This document shows positions 31,634-40,843 of a DNA stretch of 43,875 bases, in pieces. This DNA is from Lachnospiraceae bacterium (GTDB lineage Bacteria > Bacillota > Clostridia > Lachnospirales > Lachnospiraceae): assembly GCA_017938285.1 (NCBI GenBank), contig JAGBBW010000041.1, positions 1 to 43,875 of the forward strand, written 5' to 3'. Below the pieces are notes generated by a model. It was not told where the DNA came from, did not search any database, and worked only from the letters and a program-made list of their open reading frames with translations. Position 1 is the first letter of the stretch, and every line of letters starts with the position of its first letter. Both the position numbers and the translations under genes were made by a program.

Positions 31634-31699
31634 GGCTGGCTGCCGTGTGATCCTGCGCATGTATTTTCCCAGACTCACACAGCAGCCAGCCCCTTTTTT
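31634..31699 (+). terminator. Bidirectional terminator before the sdaAA 3' end
   Basis: GGCTGGCTGC (31634-31643) pairs with GCAGCCAGCC (31682-31691), extended by GTGTGA/TCACAC. A T run follows on the plus strand (31694-31699). The last T bases overlap the sdaAA stop codon. Confidence 0.88.
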
Positions 31700-32567
31700 A
31701 TGAAAAAATTCTCTTTGTAATTTCCTGTGCACTCTTTGTTGCCGCAATGCCTCCCTGCGCAGTTTCCCGCAGCTGAGGAGGCAGCATTCGCCCTACTTTA
31801 TACATGGATTCTACCACTTCATCCGGTGTTACCGGCAAAGTCATTCCCGCCAGGGCAAGGTCGATACAGGTAAGGGCATTCACTGTCTGGGAAGCATTTC
31901 TCTGGGCACATGGAACCTGCACCAGTCCTGCAACCGGGTCACAGACCAGTCCCATACAATCAACCAGCGCCAGCACTGCTGCCCAGACTGACTGTCGTGG
32001 TGTCCCACCGCACAGTTCCACCCCTGCCGCTGCCGCCATGGCCGCTGCCACTCCGCACTCAGCCTGACACCCTCCTTCTGCACCTGCCACTGTGGCATTT
32101 TTCATAATCACAGTACCTATACCGGAAGCGGTCAAAAGTGCATTCAGCATCGCTTTTTCACTGCAGTTTTTTGCCTGTTCGATGGATATCAGCACAGCTG
32201 GCACAATACCGCAAGCTCCTGCTGTTGGTGCTGCGCAGATTCTTCCCATGGACGCATTCACCTCGCTGCCGGAAAGCGCCATAGCCATAGCCAGATTCAT
32301 AAACTCTCCACACAATGTAGTTCCCTTTGCTGTATATTCCCTGTGCTGCATGGCAATCCCACTGATTAAATTTCCTGCTGTTTCCAGCCGTTCCCCCAGT
32401 GCCCTGACTGCTGCACGTTTCATAACCTCATAACGTTCCTCCAGCTTCTGAAGAATCTTTTCTCTCTCCATACCAGACAGTTCTATTTCGTTATCCAGAA
32501 CAATTTCCGAAAGCAGCACTTCCCGGTCTTCTGCCTGCTGCAATAATTCCTTTAAACTATGATACAT
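31698..32567 (-). CDS. sdaAA: L-serine ammonia-lyase, iron-sulfur-dependent, alpha subunit
   Basis: A 289-residue protein of normal length. ATG 32567 has AGGAG 6 nt upstream. The Fe-S cluster region is intact: APTAGACG (about 125), GGCQAECG and LVCDPVAG. With SdaAB it converts L-serine to pyruvate and ammonia in the cytoplasm; the [4Fe-4S] cluster is oxygen-labile, as expected in an anaerobe. It follows sdaAB on the same strand after 59 nt. Confidence 0.95.
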   Translation of the reverse strand: MYHSLKELLQQAEDREVLLSEIVLDNEIELSGMEREKILQKLEERYEVMKRAAVRALGERLETAGNLISGIAMQHREYTAKGTTLCGEFMNLAMAMALSGSEVNASMGRICAAPTAGACGIVPAVLISIEQAKNCSEKAMLNALLTASGIGTVIMKNATVAGAEGGCQAECGVAAAMAAAAGVELCGGTPRQSVWAAVLALVDCMGLVCDPVAGLVQVPCAQRNASQTVNALTCIDLALAGMTLPVTPDEVVESMYKVGRMLPPQLRETAQGGIAATKSAQEITKRIFS

Positions 32568-32626
32568 ATCCTGCTCCTGTTTTTCTGTTTTCTTTCCTTT
32601 AACCATCTGTTTTTCATGCGGTCATA

Positions 32627-33286
32627 CTAATTAATCAGCTTCACCGTCTGCACCGCAGGAATTTCCTGCAGTTCCCGCAGCACACTTCCGGTAATATCCG
32701 AATCCGTCTCTATCACGCAACAGGCCATCGCTCCTTTTTCCTGACGTGTCAGCTTTATGGTTGCAATATTGATATCATTTGCCGCCAGAATCCGTGCTAT
32801 CTGGTACATAATTCCTTTTGTATCCCGGTTTATGACCAGCAGCGTTGTCATATTCAGTGACATTTCCAACGGAAACCCATCAATACTGCAAATTTTAATC
32901 TGTCCTCCTCCAATGGAAGAACCTATAATTTCTCTTGTTGTTCCGTCCTCCAGTAAAAAGGACATACAGACGGTATTCTCATGTGCACCGCTGATTTCTG
33001 TTTCATAAAAGTGATAGGTCAGCCCCTGCTCTTTTGCCAGTTTAAAAGAATCCCGCAGCCTTTCATCATCCTGCCGCATGCCAAGCACTCCGGCAACCAG
33101 CGCCAGATCTGTTCCATGTCCCTGATATGTCTTTGCAAAAGAACCATGCAGACCAAAATCCACATGATGAAAAGGCTGTCCGGTCAATTTTGCTGCCATC
33201 CGTCCGAGTCTCGCCGCCCCGGCAGTGTGGGAACTGGAAGGTCCTACCATAATTGGCCCAATGGCCTCAAAGATACTGATTTCCAT
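32627..33286 (-). CDS. sdaAB: L-serine ammonia-lyase, iron-sulfur-dependent, beta subunit
   Basis: A 219-residue protein with the family start FEAIGPIMVGPSSSHTAGAARLG, a GHGTDLALVAGVLG block, and a C-terminal ACT domain (about 147-219; LLVINRDTKGIMYQIARILA) that probably senses an amino acid. ATG 33286 has GAGG about 12 nt upstream. It is the first gene of the sdaAB-sdaAA unit. Confidence 0.95.
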   Translation of the reverse strand: MEISIFEAIGPIMVGPSSSHTAGAARLGRMAAKLTGQPFHHVDFGLHGSFAKTYQGHGTDLALVAGVLGMRQDDERLRDSFKLAKEQGLTYHFYETEISGAHENTVCMSFLLEDGTTREIIGSSIGGGQIKICSIDGFPLEMSLNMTTLLVINRDTKGIMYQIARILAANDINIATIKLTRQEKGAMACCVIETDSDITGSVLRELQEIPAVQTVKLIN

Positions 33287-33606
33287 TATTTCATTTCCTC
33301 ACTTTTTACCACGATATGTTTTTTATTATAGAATAACATTTCCATTACAAAAAAACTGCTATACCCATCTAATCATAGTATAGTAGATTTCTTGTAAAAA
33401 TACAAACGGATTCTGTTATATATACTACAGAAGAGAGTATATGGTTATTGTTTACGAGGTATGCGTGAACAGTAATTTTCCGTTGAATATCTTTCCAGGA
33501 TATGCTATAATAGGCGCGATTATGCGTTTCACGGCACTTATCCCTGCTATCAAGGAAACCATTTTAATTATCCACAAAAATTTTCAATAGAAACGAGGTT
33601 ATACAC
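33287..33606. promoter_or_regulatory. Divergent regulatory region between sdaAB and prfC
   Basis: For prfC, TTGAAT (33483-33488) and TATAAT (33506-33511) are 17 bp apart, about 95 bases before the start. For sdaAB, a TATAAT box lies on the minus strand near 33,330 with only a weak -35. The long prfC leader contains no hairpin or riboswitch that I recognise. No gene is seen. Confidence 0.6.
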
Positions 33607-35196
33607 ATGGGACAGTACGCACAGGAAATTAACAAGCGTCGTACCTTTGCCATCATCTCCCACCCGGATGCCGGTAAAACGACCTTAACAGAAAAACTCT
33701 TATTATACGGAGGCGCCATCAATCTGGCCGGCTCTGTTAAAGCAAAGAAGACTGCAAAGCATGCCGTTTCCGACTGGATGGAAATTGAAAAGGAACGAGG
33801 CATTTCCGTTACCTCTTCTGTTATGCAGTTTAATTATGACGGCTACTGCATCAATATTCTGGATACCCCGGGACATCAGGACTTCTCCGAGGATACCTAC
33901 CGTACTTTAATGGCAGCAGACTCTGCCGTCATGGTAATTGACGCTTCCAAGGGTGTCGAAGCCCAGACCATCAAATTGTTTAAGGTCTGTGTTATGCGCC
34001 ACATTCCGATTTTCACCTTTGTAAATAAGTTAGACCGGGAAGCCAGAAATACCTTTGAGCTTCTGGACGAAATTGAAAGCGTCCTTGGCATTGCCACCTG
34101 CCCGGTCAACTGGCCAATCGGCTCTGGTAAAAATTTTAAAGGTGTCTATGACAGAAATACCAACAAAATCACAAGATTTTTTGCTGCCAACAGCGGTCAG
34201 ACCGAAGTAGAAACCGTGGAAGCTTCTCTGGGGGACGCAGATTTGGATGAGATTATTGGAAGAGAAAATCACCAGAACTTAGTAGATGAAATTGATTTAC
34301 TTGGTGGTGCCGGTGCAGAGTTTGACATGGAGATGGTCAGTGCCGGTGAGCTGACTCCGGTATTCTTCGGTTCTGCCCTGACGAACTTCGGTGTAGAAAC
34401 CTTCTTAAAACACTTTTTGGAAATGACTTCTACGCCACTGCCTCGTAAATCCAATGAAGGTTTGATTGACCCGGTAGAAAACGATTTTTCTGCCTTTGTC
34501 TTTAAGATTCAGGCAAACATGAACAAGGCCCACCGTGACCGCATTGCTTTCATGCGTATCTGCTCTGGTAAGTTCGAGGCTGGTATGGAAGTAAACCACG
34601 TCCAGGGCGGCAAGAAGCTCCGCCTCTCCCAGCCACAGCAGATGATGGCCCAGGAAAGAAAAATTGTAGAAGAAGCCTATGCCGGTGATATTATTGGTGT
34701 TTTTGATCCGGGTATCTTCTCCATCGGCGACACCATCTGTATGCCGGGCAAGAAATTCCAGTATGAAGGTATCCCAACTTTTGCTCCGGAACACTTTGCA
34801 AAAATCCGCCAGGTGGACACCATGAAGCGGAAGCAGTTCTTAAAGGGTGTCAACCAGATTGCCCAGGAAGGTGCCATCCAGATTTTCCAGGAGTTCAACA
34901 CCGGTATGGAAGAAATTATTGTAGGCGTAGTTGGTGTCTTACAGTTTGACGTATTAAAGTTCCGTCTGGAATCGGAATACGGCGTGGAAATCCGCATGGA
35001 CCAGCTGCCATATGAATATATCCGCTGGATTGAGAATCCGGATATTGATGTTGCTTCCTTAAATGTTACTTCAGATACGAAGAAGGTAAAGGATTTAAAG
35101 GACAGACCACTCTTACTGTTTACACACGAGTGGAGTATACGAACGGTACAGGAGAGAAATAAGAGTCTGGTGCTTTCTGAGTTTGGACACGAATAA
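33607..35196 (+). CDS. prfC: Peptide chain release factor 3 (RF3)
   Basis: A 529-residue translational GTPase of full length. The G1 motif HPDAGKTTLTEK (about 19-30), EKERGISVTSS (switch I, G2), DTPGHQDF (about 88) and NKLD (about 140) are all present, as is the RF3-type insertion SVKAKKTAKHAVSDWM. RF3 recycles RF1/RF2 from ribosomes after termination. ATG 33607 has GAGG about 8 nt upstream. It is monocistronic, ending at a hairpin terminator. Confidence 0.97.
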   Translation: MGQYAQEINKRRTFAIISHPDAGKTTLTEKLLLYGGAINLAGSVKAKKTAKHAVSDWMEIEKERGISVTSSVMQFNYDGYCINILDTPGHQDFSEDTYRTLMAADSAVMVIDASKGVEAQTIKLFKVCVMRHIPIFTFVNKLDREARNTFELLDEIESVLGIATCPVNWPIGSGKNFKGVYDRNTNKITRFFAANSGQTEVETVEASLGDADLDEIIGRENHQNLVDEIDLLGGAGAEFDMEMVSAGELTPVFFGSALTNFGVETFLKHFLEMTSTPLPRKSNEGLIDPVENDFSAFVFKIQANMNKAHRDRIAFMRICSGKFEAGMEVNHVQGGKKLRLSQPQQMMAQERKIVEEAYAGDIIGVFDPGIFSIGDTICMPGKKFQYEGIPTFAPEHFAKIRQVDTMKRKQFLKGVNQIAQEGAIQIFQEFNTGMEEIIVGVVGVLQFDVLKFRLESEYGVEIRMDQLPYEYIRWIENPDIDVASLNVTSDTKKVKDLKDRPLLLFTHEWSIRTVQERNKSLVLSEFGHE

Positions 35197-35240
35197 TAAA
35201 GACTTCAAACTAATTAAGAAATTATATACCATTATATCAA

Positions 35241-35276
35241 GAGGAGCGTCGAAAACAAACGACGCTCCTCTTCTTC
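35241..35276 (+). terminator. Terminator after prfC
   Basis: GAGGAGCGTCG (35241-35251) pairs perfectly with CGACGCTCCTC (35260-35270), 8-nt loop, followed by TTCTT on the plus strand. It may also stop the convergent phosphoglycerate-mutase-like gene. Confidence 0.85.
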
Positions 35277-35317
35277 CTAACATCATACAATAACAAATTG
35301 CATTTATTTTCACTATT

Positions 35318-36520
35318 TTAAGCTTCCAGCAGCTTCTCAATCATCTCAAAACCGTTTTCCACCACAATGCCGCTCTCCAGTGCTTCCTTTTCATTATAGA
35401 AGCCGATTCTTCTGCGTTCTTTCGTATTATCATACAGAAGGAACGGAATCGGGTCGGAGGAATGGGTGCGGATTTCAATTGGTGTCGGGTGATCCGGTGT
35501 GATTAACATACGGTATTCTTCACCAGAAGCATCCATCTGTTCCTTTACCACCTTAATGACACGCTCATCCAGATATTCAATGGCCTGTAATTTACGTTCT
35601 AAACTACCCTGGTGACCCATTTCATCCGGTGCTTCCACATGAATGTAGGCAAAATCGTAACCATCCTTTAACAGGGCATCGACTGCTGCCTGTGCCTTGC
35701 CCTCATAATTGGTATGTAATGTGCCGTCGGCACCTTCTACTTCAATTACCTTCATTTCTGCACCGATGGCAATGCCCTTCAGCAAATCCACCGCAGAAAT
35801 CATTACACCCTTTTTGCCGGTCTTTTCTTCAAAGGAAGTGAGACATGGCTTTGTGCCTGCCCCCCAGAACCAGATGGAATTTGCTTTATTTAAGCCTTTT
35901 TCTGCACGTGCTACATTCAAAGGATGATTGTTCAGAATATCGTAACTCTTTTTCATCATTTCCTTTAATGCTTCTTCCTGTGGAAGATGGGAACCCATGA
36001 CTTTACCCAAAATATCATGGGGTGGTGTCAGCGGAACTACACTGCCCTTATCCCAGATGGTCAGATGGCGGTAACTGGTGCCAACATAAAACTTGTAGAT
36101 GTCTGTTTCCAGTTCTTTTCGTACCGCTTCTAATAATACCGCAGCATCTTCTGTACTGATTTCACTGGAACTATGGTCAATAATTGTCTTTTCTTCATAC
36201 GGCTTGTCATCATCGGATACCGTTACAATATTACAGCGCAGGGCAACATCCTGTTCCTTCATGTCCACACCTATGCTTAACGCTTCCAGTGGAGAACGGC
36301 CGGTATAATACTTTCTTGGATTATAACCAAGCACTGCCAGATTTGCCGTATCACTGCCCGGACTCATACCTTCCGGGATGGTATGGGCAAGACCCACCAT
36401 GCCCTTTCCTGCCAGTTCGTCCATCACCGGAGTCTTTGCTGCCTCCAGTGGTGTCTTTCCATTTAATTCTTTTATCGGACGGTCTGCCATACCGTCGCCT
36501 AACACAACAATATATTTCAT
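35318..36520 (-). CDS. Cofactor-independent phosphoglycerate mutase family protein, probable homoserine kinase
   Basis: A 400-residue alkaline-phosphatase-superfamily protein of the archaeal ApgM type. ATG 36520 has GGAG 6 nt upstream. The motifs KYIVVLGDGMAD (metal Asp), SPGSDTANLAVLGY (catalytic Ser near residue 57) and the C-terminal TPDHPTP and HSSDPIPFLLY metal ligands are present. Family members next to homoserine dehydrogenase are proposed to be homoserine kinases replacing ThrB. Here it directly follows hom (33-nt gap), supporting that role in threonine synthesis rather than glycolysis. The biochemical choice between the two activities cannot be made from sequence alone. Confidence 0.85.
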   Translation of the reverse strand: MKYIVVLGDGMADRPIKELNGKTPLEAAKTPVMDELAGKGMVGLAHTIPEGMSPGSDTANLAVLGYNPRKYYTGRSPLEALSIGVDMKEQDVALRCNIVTVSDDDKPYEEKTIIDHSSSEISTEDAAVLLEAVRKELETDIYKFYVGTSYRHLTIWDKGSVVPLTPPHDILGKVMGSHLPQEEALKEMMKKSYDILNNHPLNVARAEKGLNKANSIWFWGAGTKPCLTSFEEKTGKKGVMISAVDLLKGIAIGAEMKVIEVEGADGTLHTNYEGKAQAAVDALLKDGYDFAYIHVEAPDEMGHQGSLERKLQAIEYLDERVIKVVKEQMDASGEEYRMLITPDHPTPIEIRTHSSDPIPFLLYDNTKERRRIGFYNEKEALESGIVVENGFEMIEKLLEA

Positions 36521-36553
36521 GTCAATCTCCATTCCGGGAATATGTTCTCTCGT

Positions 36554-37774
36554 TTATTCTGCTGTCCACTCTGTACGGATTCTGTTAAGTACAGTTACCT
36601 TTGCTGCCTTTTCTTCAAATGCCTTCTCAGACATTTTCTTTGTCAGGAATGCGAATTCACCAACTACACCTGCTGCTGCGGACAGCTTCACTTCCTCAAC
36701 CTCACCAAACACTTCTCTTGCCTTTGCTTCTTCCGCCTCCGGTACACGTACAAAGAATCCACTCTCTGCTTCCTTATGGTCAGATAACGCCAGCTTTTTG
36801 CTGCTCCAGATGGTAGTGATATTTGTTCCCCAATGTTTGGTTGCGTCAATTACGTCAGCCACTACTGCACTGGCAGTTGGAAGCTTGCCGGCACCGCTGC
36901 CATAGAACATAACATCACCCAGCGTATTTCCCTTTACTAAAATACTGTTAAATACACCTCTGACACTGTAAAGCGGATTATCTTCACGAATCATCTTTGG
37001 AGTCACCATGGCATAGAACTTATCCTCCACCTTCTTACCCTGGGCAAGAAGCTTAATCTCTGCACCAAGCACCTCTGCATACTTAAAATCTGTATCCGTA
37101 ATCTTTGTAATGCCTTCCATGTAAATATCTTCAAAATCCACCTGCATTCCGTAGGACAGGGAAGCAAGAATTGCCAGCTTACGTCCGGCATCATGTCCTT
37201 CCACATCTGCTTCCGGATTTCTTTCTGCATAGCCTAAGTCCTGTGCTTCCTTTAACGCTGCTTCAAAAGTAGCACCTTCCTGACTCATCTTGGTCAGAAT
37301 ATAATTGGTAGTACCATTCACAATACCGGTAATCTCCAGGATTTCTTCGGAAGTCAGGGACTGGTTTAAAGGACGGATAATTGGAATACCACCGCCAACG
37401 CTTGCTTCAAACAGGAAGTTAATCTTCTTCTGTCTTGCAATCTCCAGTAATTCTGCACCATGTTTTGCTACCAGTGCCTTATTGGAAGTACATACACTCT
37501 TTCCACGAAGCAGACATTCCTTTACATAGGAATACGCAGGCTCAATACCTCCCATGGTTTCTACTACACAGCCAACCTCTTCATCCTCAGCAATGGTAGA
37601 AAACTCATGTACCAGCATATCCTCAATCGGACTGCCCGGAAATTCTCTTAAATCCAGGACATATTTCACTGTAATCTCTTCTCCGGCGCGCTTTGCAATG
37701 CTTTCCCCATTTCTCTCCAGCACCTCAACAACACCAGAACCAATTGTACCATAACCTAAAACCGCTATTTTCAT
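36554..37774 (-). CDS. hom: Homoserine dehydrogenase
   Basis: A 406-residue protein with an N-terminal NAD(P)-binding motif GYGTIGSG (about 7-14), SNKALVAKHG, and the family signature GIVNGTTNYILTKM with the catalytic region (ADVEGHDAGRKLAIL). It reduces aspartate semialdehyde to homoserine. The C-terminus is shorter than in forms with a full regulatory ACT domain; the adjacent ACT protein gene may be relevant. ATG 37774 follows AGGAGGAG. It is the middle gene of a three-gene operon. Confidence 0.96.
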   Translation of the reverse strand: MKIAVLGYGTIGSGVVEVLERNGESIAKRAGEEITVKYVLDLREFPGSPIEDMLVHEFSTIAEDEEVGCVVETMGGIEPAYSYVKECLLRGKSVCTSNKALVAKHGAELLEIARQKKINFLFEASVGGGIPIIRPLNQSLTSEEILEITGIVNGTTNYILTKMSQEGATFEAALKEAQDLGYAERNPEADVEGHDAGRKLAILASLSYGMQVDFEDIYMEGITKITDTDFKYAEVLGAEIKLLAQGKKVEDKFYAMVTPKMIREDNPLYSVRGVFNSILVKGNTLGDVMFYGSGAGKLPTASAVVADVIDATKHWGTNITTIWSSKKLALSDHKEAESGFFVRVPEAEEAKAREVFGEVEEVKLSAAAGVVGEFAFLTKKMSEKAFEEKAAKVTVLNRIRTEWTAE

Positions 37775-37825
37775 AATTACTCCTCCTATATGTAACTTTC
37801 ATAGTCATTAATCATTTATTCCAGC

Positions 37826-38266
37826 TTATTCAAAGCCTAAAATCTTTAAATAATGAACGCCCTGCACAGCTTCCAGATGCCGCATCATACTTTCCGTATC
37901 TTCCGTCTCCGGCTGAATTTCCACACTTAATGTGATGGAAGCAATCCCTCCCGTAGGAATTGCCTGATGAATGGTCAGTACATTTGCCCTGGCATTTGCC
38001 AGTACTCCAAGCACGTTGGACAAAAGCCCCGGCTTGTCATCCAGCTGCAGTACAAAAGTCAGTGTCCGTCCTCTTGTATTCTCATGGAAAGGATAAATAT
38101 CATCTTTATATTTATAAAAAGAACTTCTGCTGATTTCTACCTGTTCTGTTGCCTCCTGCACTGTCATGGCGCGCTCTGAATCCAGAAGGCGCTTTGCTTC
38201 TACTACTTTTAACAGTACTTCCGGAATGGCACGTTTCTTTACAATGAAAAAACTGTCGTCATCCAC
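37826..38266 (-). CDS. ACT-domain regulatory protein (PheB/UPF0735 family)
   Basis: A 146-residue protein. The start is GTG 38266, 7 nt after GGAGG. It has an N-terminal helix-turn-helix-like part (AMTVQEATEQVEISRSSFYKY) and a C-terminal ACT domain (about 65-146; LQLDDKPGLLSNVLGVLANA), as in UPF0735/PheB. ACT domains bind amino acids, so a regulatory role for the threonine branch is likely. It is first in the operon with hom and the mutase-like gene, under a promoter at 38,353-38,381. Confidence 0.9.
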   Translation of the reverse strand: MDDDSFFIVKKRAIPEVLLKVVEAKRLLDSERAMTVQEATEQVEISRSSFYKYKDDIYPFHENTRGRTLTFVLQLDDKPGLLSNVLGVLANARANVLTIHQAIPTGGIASITLSVEIQPETEDTESMMRHLEAVQGVHYLKILGFE

Positions 38267-38352
38267 GCTGCTCCCTCCGTTTCTGGACCTGCTTCAAGCC
38301 AATACTACAATAAAGTGTACGTATATCAAATACACTTGTCCGTATGACGGAT

Positions 38353-38381
38353 ATCTTACCACATTCAGACAACGAATGCAA
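38353..38381 (-). promoter_or_regulatory. Promoter of the threonine-pathway operon
   Basis: On the minus strand TTGCAT (38381-38376), 17 bp and TAAGAT (38358-38353). The leader of about 80 nt shows no T-box or threonine attenuator that I can recognise. Confidence 0.6.
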
Positions 38382-38434
38382 GGCATAAATGCAAAATTTT
38401 ATAACAATTTCGTCTTCTTTCTCTCCTTACACAC

Positions 38435-38487
38435 AAAAAAAGACGATTGAAATTGTCCTGACCGGATTCTTCCAACCGTCTTTTTTT
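38435..38487 (-). terminator. Terminator after the C-terminal processing protease gene
   Basis: AAAAAAAGACG (38435-38445) pairs with CGTCTTTTTTT (38477-38487), with further pairing inside (GTCC/GGAT). A/T runs on both sides make it bidirectional; on the minus strand it lies 11 bases after the protease stop. Confidence 0.8.
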
Positions 38488-38497
38488 GTAATTTCTA

Positions 38498-39883
38498 TTA
38501 TTTTATCTTTTTCATTAAAACTTCAATGGCTGCCGCCAGCTGGTTATCTTCTTCTTTTTCAATCACTACCTGCTGCTTCAGCTCTTCTGCCAGTTCCACT
38601 TCTACATCCGGAGTAACACCAGTACCATGAATACACCTGCCACTTGGCGTATAATAATAAGAGATTGTCACCTTTACGGCAGAACCATCTTCTTCAAATC
38701 CCTTCATACGCAACTGGGATGCCACCCAGTTTACAGGATAAATGGACTGTACAATACCCTTACCAAAACTTGTAGTTCCTACAATCGTTGCTGCTTCATA
38801 ATCCTGCATGGCTGCGGCAAAAATTTCGGAAGCACTGGCACTGTTTCCATTTACCAGTACTGCAATTGGAAGCTTCAGTTCATTATTATCTTTTCCATAG
38901 TACTCTTCCCGTTCTCCATATTTATCCTCTGTGTATACAATCAGACCATCTGGAAGAATGTACTCCAGCATATCCACTACCGCATTCAGCAGACCGCCCG
39001 GATTATCACGAAGGTCAATGACCAGCCCCTTCATTCCATCTGCTTTTAAACCATCCACCGCATCTTTAAACTGCTGGATGGTAACTTCATCAAACTCTGT
39101 AATGGTAATCAGACCAATCTTATTATCCAGCATTTCATGGGTAATGGTTTCCACTTCTACAAAATCTCTGGTAATTGTCAGGGTAACCTGTTCCCCATTA
39201 CGCATAACAGTAACCTCTACCTCTGTTCCTGCTTCTCCCTTCATCATGGCAACTACATTATTGATATCCATACCGGTTACATCCAGACCGTCTACCATGT
39301 ATACAATGTCTCCCGGAAGCATACCAGCCTTATATGCTGGTCCATTCACAAACGGCTTAATAATCGTAATCAGCATGGTTTCCATATTCTGCTGGACTGT
39401 GGCACCTATACCACAATAAATACCATTACTGGATTCCATCAGTTCTTTATATTCTTCCTCTGTATAATAACCGGAATATGGATCACCAAGACCAGCCAGC
39501 AGTCCACGGAACATTGCTTCCTGCACATCTTCCTTGGACACACCATTCAGATAACACTGGTCTACCAGTTCTCCAATCAGCTCCAGCTTATTCAGAAACG
39601 CTTCATCTTCCAGTACATCCTTTACCACAGAATCATTTACCACAGGAACCTCTTCTGTTGCGGTCTGCTGCTCTGCTGCCGTTCCCTGCTGTTCTTGTTC
39701 TGCTGTTTGGGAAGGTGTTCTGTCTTCCTTTTCTTCTTCCCTGTCTGTTGTGGAACTCTTGCTGTCTGCGCTGTACTCCTGTGCGTACTGCAGCAGCATG
39801 GCGCATCCCTGAAAACCAGACAACATGGATACTGCCATAAAAAGACAAAGTACCCTTTTTAACATTTTCTTACCCTTATTCAT
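38498..39883 (-). CDS. S41 C-terminal processing peptidase (CtpA-like)
   Basis: A 461-residue protein, exported or membrane-anchored, with an N-terminal hydrophobic signal (about 8-28; FQGCA could be a lipobox) and a Glu/Gln/Thr-rich linker (40-85). A PDZ domain spans about 150-235, and the S41 catalytic core has NGNSASASEIFAAAM with the nucleophile Ser (about 347) and TSFGKG with the Lys (about 371). It cuts C-termini of envelope proteins. ATG 39883 follows AAGGAGG. The gene lies 39 nt after ftsX and may belong to its operon, consistent with a role in envelope or division processing. Confidence 0.93.
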   Translation of the reverse strand: MNKGKKMLKRVLCLFMAVSMLSGFQGCAMLLQYAQEYSADSKSSTTDREEEKEDRTPSQTAEQEQQGTAAEQQTATEEVPVVNDSVVKDVLEDEAFLNKLELIGELVDQCYLNGVSKEDVQEAMFRGLLAGLGDPYSGYYTEEEYKELMESSNGIYCGIGATVQQNMETMLITIIKPFVNGPAYKAGMLPGDIVYMVDGLDVTGMDINNVVAMMKGEAGTEVEVTVMRNGEQVTLTITRDFVEVETITHEMLDNKIGLITITEFDEVTIQQFKDAVDGLKADGMKGLVIDLRDNPGGLLNAVVDMLEYILPDGLIVYTEDKYGEREEYYGKDNNELKLPIAVLVNGNSASASEIFAAAMQDYEAATIVGTTSFGKGIVQSIYPVNWVASQLRMKGFEEDGSAVKVTISYYYTPSGRCIHGTGVTPDVEVELAEELKQQVVIEKEEDNQLAAAIEVLMKKIK

Positions 39884-39922
39884 ATTGTATCCTCCTTGTT
39901 TACGGAAAACAGTGTTCCGTTG

Positions 39923-40843
39923 TTAATGCTGTAATTCGATTTTCCGTATCTGCCGCTTTGCCGTAATAAAGCTGGCAATTATGCCAATACCAAGACTAAA
40001 CACCAGAGCCATCGGAACAAAACGGCCCATAATCTCTTCCCTTGACAAAAACTGCAGTGCTGTAAACACAGATTCAAACTGCTCCCGCAGGGTGCGAATT
40101 ACTTCTCCATATAAAAAGTATAGCAGACCTACCGGTAAAACAGAACCTAAAAATCCAATCAGCATTCCTTCTACCACAAACGGAGCCCGGATAAAAAAGT
40201 CCGTGGCACCGATAATGCTCATAATTGATATTTCCTCTCTTCTGACACTGATACCAGTGGAAATTGTAGTACGAATCAGAAATACCGCCACCGCCACCAG
40301 AACTGCAATCAGTCCCAGTGAAACTATTCCAAGCAGGGTTTTTATCCCGGCAAAACTCTCTGCAATGGATTCTGAATGATTCACTTTCCGGACATTCTGA
40401 AAAGACTCAACATAACGTACCAATGCGTCCTGCTTTGTCACATCCTTCAGATGAATCTCCAGCGAAGCTGAATCCGCAAGCGGATTATCCGTTCCAAAGG
40501 TTGCTGCCAGTTCCTCGTTCAGACTATCTTTCTTATATTTTTCCCAGGCTTCCCCGGCAGATATGTAAACAACATCTGCCACATCTGTCCGGAATGAAAT
40601 TTCATTTTTTACTTCCAGAATCCGTTCTTCTGTTGTACCTTCTTCAAAAAAAACAGTTATTCCAACCAGGGTTTCCGCTGATTCTACTGTATAATTAAAA
40701 TTGGCAATCACAAAATAAAATACACCAAGCAGAAACAGACAGGCCATAATCGTCCCCGCAGAAGCCAGGGTATACATACGGTTTCTCCATGCGCTGCGGA
40801 TTCCCTGTCCAAAACAATACAGCAGGGTTCTAATTTTTCGCAT
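39923..40843 (-). CDS. ftsX: Cell division protein FtsX
   Basis: About 306 residues from ATG 40843 (MRKIRTLLYCFGQGIRSAWR), behind AAGG at 7 nt; a longer frame to ATG 40867 is less likely. Four membrane helices are visible: one at about 22-45, then an extracellular domain (about 46-165), then three near 170-190, 225-250 and 270-295. FtsX with FtsE forms an ABC-type complex that activates peptidoglycan hydrolases at division or elongation sites. It overlaps ftsE by 14 nt, indicating coupled translation. Confidence 0.94.
   Translation of the reverse strand: MRKIRTLLYCFGQGIRSAWRNRMYTLASAGTIMACLFLLGVFYFVIANFNYTVESAETLVGITVFFEEGTTEERILEVKNEISFRTDVADVVYISAGEAWEKYKKDSLNEELAATFGTDNPLADSASLEIHLKDVTKQDALVRYVESFQNVRKVNHSESIAESFAGIKTLLGIVSLGLIAVLVAVAVFLIRTTISTGISVRREEISIMSIIGATDFFIRAPFVVEGMLIGFLGSVLPVGLLYFLYGEVIRTLREQFESVFTALQFLSREEIMGRFVPMALVFSLGIGIIASFITAKRQIRKIELQH

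Noticed and set aside
38267-38352. T-box or threonine attenuator in the leader of the threonine-pathway operon
   Set aside because: The leader is short, with no T-box sequence, no Thr-rich leader peptide and no terminator before the first gene.
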